Counted from the first letter of the stretch, positions 27,504-36,644 are shown. The stretch is 64,000 nt of DNA from Alphaproteobacteria bacterium (GCA_033344895.1 JAWPMN010000001.1:2736001-2800000); one strand, 5' to 3'. A program made the numbers and translations. Notes: a model not told the origin generated them from the letters alone.

Positions 27504-28781
27504 ATGAGCGCATCCGGAAAATCCGTCATCATCCGCTGCAAGGGGCACCCCAACATCCGGGCGTCCCATGCCAAGACCTTCGAACTGACCCGCGATCCGT
27601 CGATCACGGCTGCCGGAACCTGCATCATCGGGGTGGAGGCGGAGTACGACGAGTCCGCGCTGCTAAGCCTGCGCGGTGCCGTCCGCATCACCCTGCGCTG
27701 CGGCGCGCATGAAGACACGGCGACCGCCCGGATAAATCCGAAATTCGCTGCCGGAGCGCCGTTGATCTTTCGCCGCATGCCGACGCCGGAGCCGCGCACA
27801 TTCTGCGTCGGCGCGGACAAGGGGTCCCATGCGCTGGATCGCGATCTGATCGCGGCGCTGCAGCAGCCGGGCGCCGAACTGGAAGTGACCATCGCGTCGG
27901 ACGAAAAGGCGGATCAGGACGGCGATGGCATCCTCTATCTGGTCGGCACGCCGATCGGCAATCTGGACGATCTGTCGCCACGCGCGCTGTCGGTCCTGCA
28001 AAGTGTAGACCTGATCCTGTGCGAGGATACCCGGACGACAAAGACGCTGCTGTCCGGCTTCGGACTGGATGACCTGTCGCTGACGGCCTATCACGACCAT
28101 AATGAACGCGACCGCGCACCGGATATCGTGCGACGCCTGCGCGACGGCGCGCGCATCGCGTTGGTCTCGGAAGCGGGCATGCCGACCGTATCCGATCCCG
28201 GTTTCCATCTGGTACGTGCGGTGAGGGAAGAAGGTCTTGCCGTGACGACGGTGCCGGGGCCCGATGCCGTGACCACCGCCCTGTCGCTGGCTGGCCTGCC
28301 AACTGACGATTTCCGGTTTGTCGGCTTCCTGCCGCGCAAACCGACCCTGCGCAAAAGGCGGTTCGAAGAACTCACCTCTGCGACCTATACGACGGTCTGT
28401 TTCGAAGCACCGCACCGTATCGACAAAGCCCTGGAGGAGGCGGCGGAAATCCTGCCCGACCGCCCCATGGCCCTGTGCCGCAATCTGACCAAGTTCGGCG
28501 AGAAGGTCCTGACCGGGACGGCCGCAGAAATCCTTTCGGACATTACCGAAGGCGAAGCGGTAAACGGCGAACTGGTCCTGCTGATCGGCGGCGCCCCGCC
28601 GGCGGACGAGGGTGGGGCCGCGCTGGCTGTGGACGGCGATGCGGTGGAACGCATGCTGGAAACCCTGGTCGCCGCCGGACTGCCCACCAAGGCCATCGGT
28701 GATGCCTACGCCAAGGCGCTGGGCATTCCCCGTCGTGACGGCTTCAATCGCGTCCTGGAGATGAAGAAGGCGGAGGAATAG
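27504..28781 (+). CDS. DUF371-RsmI fusion, predicted 16S rRNA ribose methyltransferase
   Basis: A 425-residue two-domain protein. Residues 1-135 match DUF371 (GHPNIRASHAKTFELTRDP, CIIGVEAEYDE), a small domain best known from archaea. Residues 143-425 form a full tetrapyrrole-methylase-fold RsmI domain (LYLVGTPIGNLDDLSPRA, LCEDTRTTKTLL, VPGPDAVTTALSLAGLP, FVGFLPRKP). RsmI 2'-O-methylates C1402 in helix 44 of 16S rRNA. The usual SDAGTPxxSDPG motif reads SEAGMPTVSDPG, so this is probably a paralog rather than the standard housekeeping copy. It begins 31 bases after the Kam-like gene. Confidence 0.88.
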   Translation: MSASGKSVIIRCKGHPNIRASHAKTFELTRDPSITAAGTCIIGVEAEYDESALLSLRGAVRITLRCGAHEDTATARINPKFAAGAPLIFRRMPTPEPRTFCVGADKGSHALDRDLIAALQQPGAELEVTIASDEKADQDGDGILYLVGTPIGNLDDLSPRALSVLQSVDLILCEDTRTTKTLLSGFGLDDLSLTAYHDHNERDRAPDIVRRLRDGARIALVSEAGMPTVSDPGFHLVRAVREEGLAVTTVPGPDAVTTALSLAGLPTDDFRFVGFLPRKPTLRKRRFEELTSATYTTVCFEAPHRIDKALEEAAEILPDRPMALCRNLTKFGEKVLTGTAAEILSDITEGEAVNGELVLLIGGAPPADEGGAALAVDGDAVERMLETLVAAGLPTKAIGDAYAKALGIPRRDGFNRVLEMKKAEE

Positions 28782-28865
28782 TTCGGTCTCGCCTGGATGG
28801 ATGGCTGCAATCCGCTGCTGGCCCTGAACCCCGTTTTCATAGGAGTACGGGGGCTGAGCGACGGA

Positions 28866-29561
28866 TCAAACCCCGACGTAACGATGCAGCAGATCGGGGT
28901 CGTCGCGCAGGGTCTGAACCGGAACGGTGTCACGGTTGACGCCGTTTTCGATGAAGGCGACGCGGTCGGCGACGGGCAGGACAGCATCAACCCGCTGTTC
29001 GACCAGAATGGTCGCGACGCCGGTCTGTTTCAGGGACAGAACCACTTCCCGGATGCGGGAGATCATGGACGGCTGAAGCCCCTCCGTCGGTTCGTCCATC
29101 AGCAGGACCTTGGGTTCCGTGCACAGGGCCCGGGCCATGGCCAGCATCTGCTGTTCGCCTCCGCTCAGCTTGCCGGAAACCTGAGACAGGCGTTCGCGCA
29201 GGACCGGGAACAGGTCCAGCACCTTCTCGCGTGTGTCCTTGCCGTGCCCGTTCACCATCAGACCGATCTCGATATTCTCGGCCACCGTTAACTCGCCGAA
29301 CAGGCGGCGGCCCTGCGGGACATAGCCAAGGCCGCGCTTCGGGGCTTCATGGGCAGGCAGGCTGGTCAGGTCAGTGCCGTCGATCGTCACCTTTCCGGCG
29401 CGCGGCGGCACCAGGCCCATGATTGCCTTAAGTGCGGTTGTCTTGCCGGCGCCATTGCGGCCAAGCAGACAAAGAATCTCACCGGCTTCGACCATCAGGG
29501 AAAAGCCGCGCAGGACCTGCACGTCACCATAGAAGCAATCGATTCCATCAACCGTCAGCAT
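28866..29561 (-). CDS. livF: branched-chain amino acid-type ABC transporter ATPase (LivF)
   Basis: A 231-residue ABC ATPase. Walker A GRNGAGKTTALKA, the LSGGEQQMLAMARAL signature, and Walker B VLLMDEPTEGL are all present, and the length is that of LivF. Four bases separate it from livG upstream, so it is the last gene of the five-gene liv cluster. The convergent DUF371-RsmI gene ends about 85 bases away with nothing else recognisable between them. Confidence 0.96.
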   Translation of the reverse strand: MLTVDGIDCFYGDVQVLRGFSLMVEAGEILCLLGRNGAGKTTALKAIMGLVPPRAGKVTIDGTDLTSLPAHEAPKRGLGYVPQGRRLFGELTVAENIEIGLMVNGHGKDTREKVLDLFPVLRERLSQVSGKLSGGEQQMLAMARALCTEPKVLLMDEPTEGLQPSMISRIREVVLSLKQTGVATILVEQRVDAVLPVADRVAFIENGVNRDTVPVQTLRDDPDLLHRYVGV

Positions 29562-29565
29562 GCCA

Positions 29566-30300
29566 TCAGCCCCCCAGATAGGCGCGCTGGACCGCGTCGT
29601 CGGCGCGGATTTCTTCCGGCGTGCCTTCGGCCAGGATCTCGCCGAAATTCATCACCGTGATGCGCTGCGCCAGTTCCATGACGACGGTCATATTGTGTTC
29701 GATCAGCAGCACGGTCGTCTCCTTCGCGACACCGCGAATCAGATCCAGGAAGTTCGCGATCTCCGAATCCGAAAGGCCCTGCGTCGGCTCGTCGAGGATC
29801 AGCAGCTTGGCATCCAGGGCCAGCCCCATCCCGACCTCCAGCAGGCGTTGGTGACCATAGGCCATCTCCGTCGCCTTGGTATCGGCGCGGTCGCCCAGCC
29901 CGACGCGGGTCAGGATTTCCTCGGCTCGCTGGTTCAAGGCGTCGGTGTCGACACGCCCGAAGGGACCGGCCGCCGCCAGGGCGCCGCGTTGTGCGGGCAG
30001 CAGGATGTTCTCCCGGCAGGTCAGATTGGCGAAGACGCTGGTGATCTGAAACGTGTAGGCAATGCCCTGCGCAACCCGGCGATGGGCAGGCAGGCGCGTG
30101 ATATCGCGGTCCTGAAAGGCGATCGTTCCGGTCGTGGGCCTGATCCGGCCGCTGATCAGGCTGACGAGGGTTGATTTGCCGGCTCCGTTCGGTCCGATGA
30201 TGGCGCGGATCTCGCCTTCCGGCAGGTCGAAGTCCACGTCCTTGACGGCGGTCAGGCCGCCGAAATTCTTGGACAGGTTCCGGGCGCTCAGCAGGGTCAT
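29566..30300 (-). CDS. livG: branched-chain amino acid-type ABC transporter ATPase (LivG)
   Basis: An ABC ATPase of about 244 residues with Walker A GPNGAGKSTLVSLI, the variant LivG signature region AYGHQRLLEVGMGLA and Walker B LLILDEPTQGLSD, plus H-loop EHNM. The ATG at 30300 overlaps the livM stop in an ATGA arrangement; an in-frame codon at 30309 would add three residues. With LivF it forms the ATPase pair of the importer. Confidence 0.96.
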   Translation of the reverse strand: MTLLSARNLSKNFGGLTAVKDVDFDLPEGEIRAIIGPNGAGKSTLVSLISGRIRPTTGTIAFQDRDITRLPAHRRVAQGIAYTFQITSVFANLTCRENILLPAQRGALAAAGPFGRVDTDALNQRAEEILTRVGLGDRADTKATEMAYGHQRLLEVGMGLALDAKLLILDEPTQGLSDSEIANFLDLIRGVAKETTVLLIEHNMTVVMELAQRITVMNFGEILAEGTPEEIRADDAVQRAYLGG

Positions 30301-31232
30301 GGCAGCCACCTCGCCCAGCGGTCGCGAACGCTTCCCAGGATGCCCTTGGGCGCGACCAGGATCAGGATTACGAGTGCGGCACCGACGAAGAACAGATAGG
30401 CCGACGTCAGACCGCTGGCGATATCGATCAGATAGAACATGGCGACCGTCCCGACCAGCGGGCCCAGGACCGTGCCGACACCGCCCATCAAGACATAGAG
30501 CAGCGGCAGGATCGAATACTGGATCGATGCGAAACTGGCCCCGACATAGCCGAACAGGATGCCATAGGCGGCCCCGGACGCCCCGGCAAAGGCGCCGGAC
30601 AGGACCAGTGCGGTCAGCTTGTAGCGGAAAGGGTCATAACCCAGCATGCGCGTGCGTTCCTCGTTCTCTCGGATCGCGACCAGAATGCGGCCGGTCGGTG
30701 AGCGCACGATGGCGAGCTTGATCAGGACCGCTGCGGCGAACAGGGCCAGCGCCGCCAGATAGCGGGTGTCTTCGACGGAAAGATCGATGCCGAAGACCTG
30801 CCGAAGCTCCAGCGGAATGACGAAACCTTCGTCGCCGCGCGTGTGTTCGTTGAAATACAGGGTCGTCAGATAGCCGACCTGCGAGAACATCAGGGTGACG
30901 ATCATGAAGGACACCCCGGCGGTGCGCAGCGCCAGCAATCCTATGCCCAGCGCCATCAGAACGGCGCAGGAAAATCCGAACAGGAATCCCGGCCCGGCGG
31001 TCCAGCCATAGGCCTGCATCGACATGCCGGCACCATAGAGACCGGCGGCGAAGAACAGGGCATGGCCCAGGCTGAGCAATCCGGTATAGCCGAACAGCAG
31101 ATTGTAGCCGAGGGCGTAGACCGTCAGGACGAGGATTCGCGCCAGGCTGACATGGTGATAGTCCGGCAGCACGAAATGCAGCGCCAGCAGCAGTACGATG
31201 ACACCGATATGAAGTCCCAGAACCCGGTTCAT
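30297..31232 (-). CDS. livM: branched-chain amino acid-type ABC permease (LivM)
   Basis: A 311-residue polytopic permease with about nine to ten hydrophobic segments. LivM features include YALGYNLLFGYTGLLSLGHALFF near the N terminus, AIRENEERTRMLGYDPFRYKL (the cytoplasmic coupling loop) and FLFFVG-type C-terminal helices. It overlaps livH by four bases and livG by four bases. Confidence 0.95.
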   Translation of the reverse strand: MNRVLGLHIGVIVLLLALHFVLPDYHHVSLARILVLTVYALGYNLLFGYTGLLSLGHALFFAAGLYGAGMSMQAYGWTAGPGFLFGFSCAVLMALGIGLLALRTAGVSFMIVTLMFSQVGYLTTLYFNEHTRGDEGFVIPLELRQVFGIDLSVEDTRYLAALALFAAAVLIKLAIVRSPTGRILVAIRENEERTRMLGYDPFRYKLTALVLSGAFAGASGAAYGILFGYVGASFASIQYSILPLLYVLMGGVGTVLGPLVGTVAMFYLIDIASGLTSAYLFFVGAALVILILVAPKGILGSVRDRWARWLP

Positions 31233-32110
31233 CGTGCCACCGTCCCGAACAGGCCCGTGGGGCGGAAGACAAGGACCAGTGCGACCAGTGCAGTGGCGAT
31301 CATCTTCGCCAGGGTCGGTTCGAACAGGGTCGAGATGATGCCGTCGCTCATGCCGATCAGGATGGCGGCGACGACGGTGCCGCGCAGGCTTCCCAGACCG
31401 CCGATGATGACGACGATGAAGGACAGCAGCAGCGGATCGCCGCCCATCAGGTAATAGGCCTGCTGCGTGGGGACGATCAGCACCGCGGCGATGGCGGCCA
31501 GGGCCGCGCCCAGCGCGAAGACCCCGGCATAGACCCGGTCGACCGGGATGCCGAAGGCCTGGGCGGTTTCGCGGTCATACTGTGTCGCGCGCATGACCAG
31601 TCCGATACGGGTCTTGGCCAGCAGGAACCACGTGCCCAGCATCAGCGCGATACAGGCAACGATCACGAAAAGCTTGTAGCCGGAATAACCGAAACCGGGG
31701 AACCGGACATAAAAGTCGAAGGGGGCGGCCACCGCTGTCGGCACCGGCCCGTGAAGGGTCAGCGCCGCCTGCTGCAGGATGTAGAGCAGCCCGATCGTGG
31801 CAACGATCGTCGCCTCCGGATCGTAATTCAGGCGCTTCAGAATGAGCCGGTCCGCCGCCGCGGCGAGCGCCCCTACCAGCATCGGGCTGAGGATCAGCGC
31901 CGCCAGAAAGCCGAGCAGCGGCGAGCCGGAAATCTGGCTCGACACCCAATAGGCGATGACTGCGCCCAGCATGTAGAATTCGCCATGCGCCACATTGACG
32001 ACGCGCATGACACCGAAGACCAGCGACAGACCCAGCGCCGTCAAGGCCAGGACAGCCGCCTGAACGGCGCCTTCCATCGAGGCGATCAGAAAAAACGTAC
32101 CGTAATTCAA
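31229..32110 (-). CDS. livH: branched-chain amino acid-type ABC permease (LivH)
   Basis: A 293-residue polytopic permease with LivH hallmarks: ALGLSLVFGVMRVVNVAHGEFYMLGA at the N terminus, MRATQYDRETAQAFGIPVDRVY in the coupling loop and GGLGSLRGTVVAAILIG near the end. It is preceded by 82 bases separating it from the substrate-binding protein gene, where a processing or attenuation site could lie, though none is evident. Confidence 0.95.
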   Translation of the reverse strand: MNYGTFFLIASMEGAVQAAVLALTALGLSLVFGVMRVVNVAHGEFYMLGAVIAYWVSSQISGSPLLGFLAALILSPMLVGALAAAADRLILKRLNYDPEATIVATIGLLYILQQAALTLHGPVPTAVAAPFDFYVRFPGFGYSGYKLFVIVACIALMLGTWFLLAKTRIGLVMRATQYDRETAQAFGIPVDRVYAGVFALGAALAAIAAVLIVPTQQAYYLMGGDPLLLSFIVVIIGGLGSLRGTVVAAILIGMSDGIISTLFEPTLAKMIATALVALVLVFRPTGLFGTVAR

Positions 32111-32192
32111 CGGGAACGACCTTCAGCTTCGGATCCGCCGCCGGCCGGGAAACGGCGCGGCGGCGGTCCGGTCAACGATCCTGCGAAGCGCC

Positions 32193-33503
32193 TTACAGCG
32201 GCATCGTCGTGTAGTCGACTTCCGGCTCGTACAGGCTGTCCTCGATGGAGGTACGGTGCACGACGCCCAGCTTACCCTCATTGACCTTGCTGATGTTCTG
32301 GATACCGAAAGCCTGATGGGTCTTGCCGTTGAAGGTCTTCATGCCCTGCGGATGCGCCTGGCTTTCGGGGAATTCGGTGAAGCTTTCCACCGCCTCGATC
32401 AGCTTGGCACGGTCGTCCGGGCCCTGATAGCCGGCAGCTTCCATGCCCTGCTTGATGATGTGCAGGGTCTCCCAGCAACCGAACATGTGGGAATAGGTCG
32501 AGATATCCTTCGGGTCGTTGACACTGGCCCCGTTGGCGTCGACGCCGACCTTTTCGCGGTAGAACGCATCATGCGGGTTGGCCCCGTCATTCTGGGCATA
32601 GCGCGGATAGGCTTCCCAGAAATACGTGCCCTCCAGGGCCTCCAGTCCGGGACTGGCCAGATCGACGGCTTCCAGGCTGTCGATGAAGCCGAAGATTTCC
32701 GGACGGTCACCGCCGAAGAACTGGCCCATTTCCTTGACGAAGGTCAGGACGCCCGGGCCGACCATGACATGGTACAGGACCTCGGTTTCCTGCGGGATGC
32801 GCGGAAAATACTTGAAGAAGTTGGTCTCCGTCGGCGGGATCGCGATCTTCTCGATCACCTCGCCGCCCTGGGCAGCCATCGCGGCGGAGAAATAGTCGCG
32901 GTGATCGTGACCGAAGGCGAAGTCCGGGAAGATCATCGTGACCTTCTTGCCCAGATTGCCGCTGACCCAGGGCGCCATGGACTGGACCTGGCTCTTCACA
33001 TCGGTGATGCCCGGCTGCAGCACATAGCGGTTCAGCTTGCCGCTGGCGACATGGTGGCCTTCGCTGACCACGAAATACGGGATCTTCAACTCACCCGCCC
33101 GCGGCGCGGAGCCGATGACGACATGGCTGAACAGGGTGCCGAAGACGATATCGGTCTTGTGCTGAATGGCGAATTTCTCGACCACCTCGGCCCCGCGTTT
33201 CGGGTCGGTGCCGTCGTCCTCGGTAACGATCTCGACCGGGCGGCCGTTGATGCCGCCGCCGTCGTTGATCAGTTGGGCGGCCGCCATGGTCGTCCGTTCG
33301 TACCAGCGGCCATAGGCAGCGCCGATGCCGGTGCGGTGGGCCTGGAAGCCGATGCGGATCGGTTCGGCGCTGTGGGCCTGATTGAAACGTCCGGCCAGGG
33401 GCAATGCCGCCGCGGCCAATCCACCGGCCGCGACGGTCTTCAGCGTGTCGCGGCGGCTAAACTGCTTTTTCTGTGTATTCGACTTGGGTCCCTGACTGGT
33501 CAT
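32193..33503 (-). CDS. ABC transporter substrate-binding protein of Liv type (Tat-exported)
   Basis: A periplasmic binding protein of about 436 residues, first gene of the liv cluster. The twin-arginine signal FSRRDTLKTVAAGGLAAAA (about residues 17-35) is followed by the type I binding fold (IRIGFQAHRTGIGAAYG, AAAQLINDGGGINGRPVEIV). The substrate cannot be read from sequence; members of this Tat-exported group bind branched-chain amino acids, amides or aromatic acids. The ATG at 33503 is preferred because GGAGG lies seven bases upstream; a GTG at 33506 precedes it. Confidence 0.9.
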   Translation of the reverse strand: MTSQGPKSNTQKKQFSRRDTLKTVAAGGLAAAALPLAGRFNQAHSAEPIRIGFQAHRTGIGAAYGRWYERTTMAAAQLINDGGGINGRPVEIVTEDDGTDPKRGAEVVEKFAIQHKTDIVFGTLFSHVVIGSAPRAGELKIPYFVVSEGHHVASGKLNRYVLQPGITDVKSQVQSMAPWVSGNLGKKVTMIFPDFAFGHDHRDYFSAAMAAQGGEVIEKIAIPPTETNFFKYFPRIPQETEVLYHVMVGPGVLTFVKEMGQFFGGDRPEIFGFIDSLEAVDLASPGLEALEGTYFWEAYPRYAQNDGANPHDAFYREKVGVDANGASVNDPKDISTYSHMFGCWETLHIIKQGMEAAGYQGPDDRAKLIEAVESFTEFPESQAHPQGMKTFNGKTHQAFGIQNISKVNEGKLGVVHRTSIEDSLYEPEVDYTTMPL

Positions 33504-33611
33504 CACGAAACCTCCTGTTCAGGTCTGGTTGGCACGGTTCCGCTCCCACGCGGCCGCACTCTTGGGAAAATCGTATGCACACAAACAAATTCCTGTCCAG
33601 TGCCGCTTACC

Positions 33612-35036
33612 TTACCCCCCTGTCGGCGAAGAGAGAAGCCATAGACCGAACAGTGTGTAACCGACCATCAGAGCAGCCATCGGAATCTGGCTAACCATTT
33701 GAAAATTATGGCGGCCATAGGGTATGCGACGGCTCAGGCCATGGGCCAGGACCACCGCCAGAATATGCCCGGCAACAATTACGCCGACCTGGAACTGCCA
33801 CAGGCGTTCGACGTCCTCCGCGACGTTCAAAAAGGACGTTGTGACTCGAAAATCGCGCAAGCCGAGGAGATCGGACCCGGTTCCCAACGGATCGTTGGCC
33901 GCGACAAGGGCCCATTGGCCGTTGACCAGGAGCACGGTCAGGTAATGGGACAGGTGATAGGCGAGGGAGATCGGCAGAATCGACAGGACAAACAGTCGAA
34001 ATGCCGGGAGAAACGGGGCCCTCCCCAGCCATTGTCCCAGCAGGACCGCCGTTGCGTAAAGACCGGCAAGCGCGATCCAGGCCGCGGCGAGACCCGCCGT
34101 GTTGATGTTGGTCACGGCCGAGCGCCCCGGAAACTCAAGGGGGTTGATGCCGTTGAGCCCCAGCCACCAGAAAGTCATGTTCAGGCCATCGAACGAAACG
34201 GTGGCCAGTGTCAGAAGCAGGAACAGCGCGACCGCGACCGGGGGCGGGTCGGCGTCGAGAACGCGCGCGCCGGGCCAGGCGAGGGTCAGGCGGCGTTGCC
34301 CGGACCGGTTTTCCGTTCCGACCGGCGCGATCAGCGCAAGGTATCGGAAGAGGATCGTCAGCGGTTCTGCGGCGTTGAGCCACTGCCTTTCGCCGAACAG
34401 GACCGCACCCAGAAAATGGACCAGCCAGTATCCGGCGACGGCAATGGCCAGCCGGTCCGGGTCGTCCGGTGCCAGGTCGACCAGTTCGAACCAGGCGATC
34501 GCCATGAAGAAGGCAATGGCCGGCCATCCGGTCAGGCCTGGCGGAAGGGCAAACCGTCCCGCGCCGTCAGGCGTCAGCCCGGCCGCGCGCCGCATCAATC
34601 GAACCGGAAAGCGCCATGGGTTCAGAACGGCCCAAAGGTTGCCGACCACCGCGTGCAGGATCGTGATGCCGACCCATCCGAGGGTCCAGACGGCCTGCGG
34701 CAACGGATTGGTCAGTGGGTCCCGCGTGCCTTCCACGCCGCAATAGATCAGGAAGACGAACAACAGAAAGGACGCCGCCGCGAACATCTCGTCGAGATAG
34801 CTCGCCCGAAACCAGGGCAGGCAGAATCGATCTGCGGCCGCCTCGGCGATGCGGGCCGGCGCGATCGCGAACAGAATTGCGAAGGACACCGCCACCGACA
34901 GGGTGCCCCCCAGAAGGTAATACTCCGTCGGCAGCAACAGAATGAAACCGCGCTCCGCCGTGTGGGCCCACGCCGTCCCGCCGCAGAATAGCACGGCCAG
35001 CATCACGCACAGTATTAGCGGTTGCCGCCCGGTCAC
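33612..35036 (-). CDS. polytopic membrane protein of unknown function
   Basis: A protein of about 474 residues with an N-terminal signal-like helix ending in AWA followed by HTAERGFILLLPTEYYLLGG, and roughly eleven further membrane helices. Membrane-located histidines (for example ILHAVVGNLWAVLNPWRFP, LAYHLSHYLTVLL) stand out. The GTG at 35036 is the likely start; the frame stays open upstream into the opposite gene's leader. It is divergent from a PCu(A)C-like protein gene 94 bases away, so a shared role in metal handling or terminal oxidase biology is possible, but nothing in the sequence proves it. Confidence 0.75.
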   Translation of the reverse strand: MTGRQPLILCVMLAVLFCGGTAWAHTAERGFILLLPTEYYLLGGTLSVAVSFAILFAIAPARIAEAAADRFCLPWFRASYLDEMFAAASFLLFVFLIYCGVEGTRDPLTNPLPQAVWTLGWVGITILHAVVGNLWAVLNPWRFPVRLMRRAAGLTPDGAGRFALPPGLTGWPAIAFFMAIAWFELVDLAPDDPDRLAIAVAGYWLVHFLGAVLFGERQWLNAAEPLTILFRYLALIAPVGTENRSGQRRLTLAWPGARVLDADPPPVAVALFLLLTLATVSFDGLNMTFWWLGLNGINPLEFPGRSAVTNINTAGLAAAWIALAGLYATAVLLGQWLGRAPFLPAFRLFVLSILPISLAYHLSHYLTVLLVNGQWALVAANDPLGTGSDLLGLRDFRVTTSFLNVAEDVERLWQFQVGVIVAGHILAVVLAHGLSRRIPYGRHNFQMVSQIPMAALMVGYTLFGLWLLSSPTGG

Positions 35037-35130
35037 CGTCGATCCTCGTTCATCCCAGAGGGCGGAATTGGGCTTGAACCGTCCGGGACATGCAAGCCAA
35101 ACTCTGCCCCGAAACCGAGCCGGGGCAGGT

Positions 35131-35925
35131 ATGAACCTTCGAATTCTGACTGTTGGATTTTTGGCCGCTCTCCTGCTTGGCGGTGCGGCGCTCTTCATGT
35201 TTCAGGGGTCGAAAGGCGGCGTTCTCGTCGAATCGCCGCGCCTGATTGCTACGGATACGGTGCCCGGCGACGCGATGGTCTTCATGACATTGACCAATAC
35301 ATCCGGTGAACCCGACATCCTGATCGGCGCAGTCAGCGACTATGCCGGCAATTGCGGGTTCCACGGCCCGACGGTCGGACGGAACACGGATGGCGGGGAG
35401 TTCGTGGTCATTCCGTCCGGCGGAACGACGGCGCTCAGCGCGGAGACCGCACATCTGGAACTGCTGGGCATCGAGGAACCGCTTCAGGAGGGGCAATTGG
35501 TCCCGCTGACCCTGATCTTCCAGAATGCCGGGGAAGTGCAAATCAAGGCGCGGGTCGAGGCCCTGGTGCCGCGAAGGGATCTGACGCTGCGCGCCGGTCT
35601 CTACGAACCGGCGGAGGGGGAGCCGGTGCCGGAGATCGCGCTGGCCGCCGAACCGGTCGGCGAGGGGCGTTGGCGGATCTCGCTGGATCTCGGCGGCTTC
35701 GTTCTGGACCGGGACGCGGTGGATTCAGCCCATGTTCCGAATCACGGTCACGCGCATTATTACGTCGACAATGTGAAAATCGGCCGCGTTTACGAAACCG
35801 AGTTCGTGACCGACCCGCTGCCGCCCGGCGACCATCAGATTGCCGTAACTCTGAACACCAACGATCACCGGGCCTATGCGAAGGATGGCGAACCGGTCAC
35901 GGCGGCCATAACCATACGGCACTGA
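35131..35925 (+). CDS. PCu(A)C-like (DUF461) protein with extra C-terminal domain
   Basis: A 264-residue exported protein anchored or cleaved at an N-terminal hydrophobic segment (about residues 5-24). Residues 35-155 resemble periplasmic copper chaperone PCu(A)C (DAMVFMTLTNTSGEPDILIGA, HLELLGIEEPLQEGQLVPLTLIF), but the canonical H(M)-x-M copper ligands are not clear. Residues 160-264 form a second beta domain with a histidine-rich NHGHAHYYVDNVKIG and PGDHQIAVTLNTNDH. The ATG at 35131 has GGGGCAGGT upstream. It is divergent from a polytopic membrane protein. Confidence 0.75.
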   Translation: MNLRILTVGFLAALLLGGAALFMFQGSKGGVLVESPRLIATDTVPGDAMVFMTLTNTSGEPDILIGAVSDYAGNCGFHGPTVGRNTDGGEFVVIPSGGTTALSAETAHLELLGIEEPLQEGQLVPLTLIFQNAGEVQIKARVEALVPRRDLTLRAGLYEPAEGEPVPEIALAAEPVGEGRWRISLDLGGFVLDRDAVDSAHVPNHGHAHYYVDNVKIGRVYETEFVTDPLPPGDHQIAVTLNTNDHRAYAKDGEPVTAAITIRH

Positions 35926-35945
35926 CAGGGGACGCGGGCGTCGCG

Positions 35946-36416
35946 CTAGCCGCGCTCCACCCGACATTGAAAGCAGTTGTTTCGGGCCGATCTTACGTGA
36001 ATGTAGGCGACCGTCGGGTCGGCAAAGATTGCTTCCATCTCACCCTGGACCCGTTTCACAGCGACCACCCGGCCGGTGCCATAGCGAATGCGATCGTCCG
36101 TTCCGTACCCTCGGATCAGCACTTCGGATACGTCACATAGGATCTCCGGCATCCGGGTGGTGTCGGACGGAGGTTCGCAGGCATCGGCGCATAGAAAGAC
36201 CGGCCCGACCTCCGCATAGGGTTGCGGGAATGGGAAGGGGCGGTGCGCCAGGACCAGCATTTCACTGTCCTTCGGGATCTGCCGTAGGCAATGGCGGCAT
36301 GGATTGCCTGCGCCATCCGAAACCTGGCGTTCCGGAACCTGACCGTTCGAATCGGGCCTGCCGTTCTGCAGGGCACGAACGACGTCGGTCGGTAAAGGCA
36401 GGAAACTCGAGGCCAT
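35946..36416 (-). CDS. DUF1203 domain-containing protein
   Basis: A 156-residue protein matching DUF1203, seen as CRHCLRQIPKDSEMLVLAHRPFP, GPVFLCADACEP, IRGYGTDDRIRYGTG and VAYIHVRSARNNCFQC. The two CxxC-like cysteine pairs (CRHC and CFQC) at either end could coordinate a metal. Family function is unknown. It converges with the PCu(A)C-like gene 20 bases away. Confidence 0.88.
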   Translation of the reverse strand: MASSFLPLPTDVVRALQNGRPDSNGQVPERQVSDGAGNPCRHCLRQIPKDSEMLVLAHRPFPFPQPYAEVGPVFLCADACEPPSDTTRMPEILCDVSEVLIRGYGTDDRIRYGTGRVVAVKRVQGEMEAIFADPTVAYIHVRSARNNCFQCRVERG

Positions 36417-36644
36417 CGCGGCGACATTCCCAATCGGGACAACGGGATTGCTGGGACAACCGGATTGTTAGAATGCCTATCGTGGACGGCCCACCCGGTT
36501 CTTGCGATAGTTCGGGCGTCGGTGGTTTGTGGCTTCGGCGATGGGGCACAATCGGCGGACGCTGGATCATGGAAATCCGGTTACGGGCCGGTTTTCGGAT
36601 GAAGCCGATGTATCGGCATCAGAAAGCAAGGACAGGTTTGAAGG

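Noticed and set aside
32256-34991. Long plus-strand frames (462 and 430 codons) opposite the liv binding protein and the membrane protein
   Set aside because: Low-complexity translations opposite strong genes.
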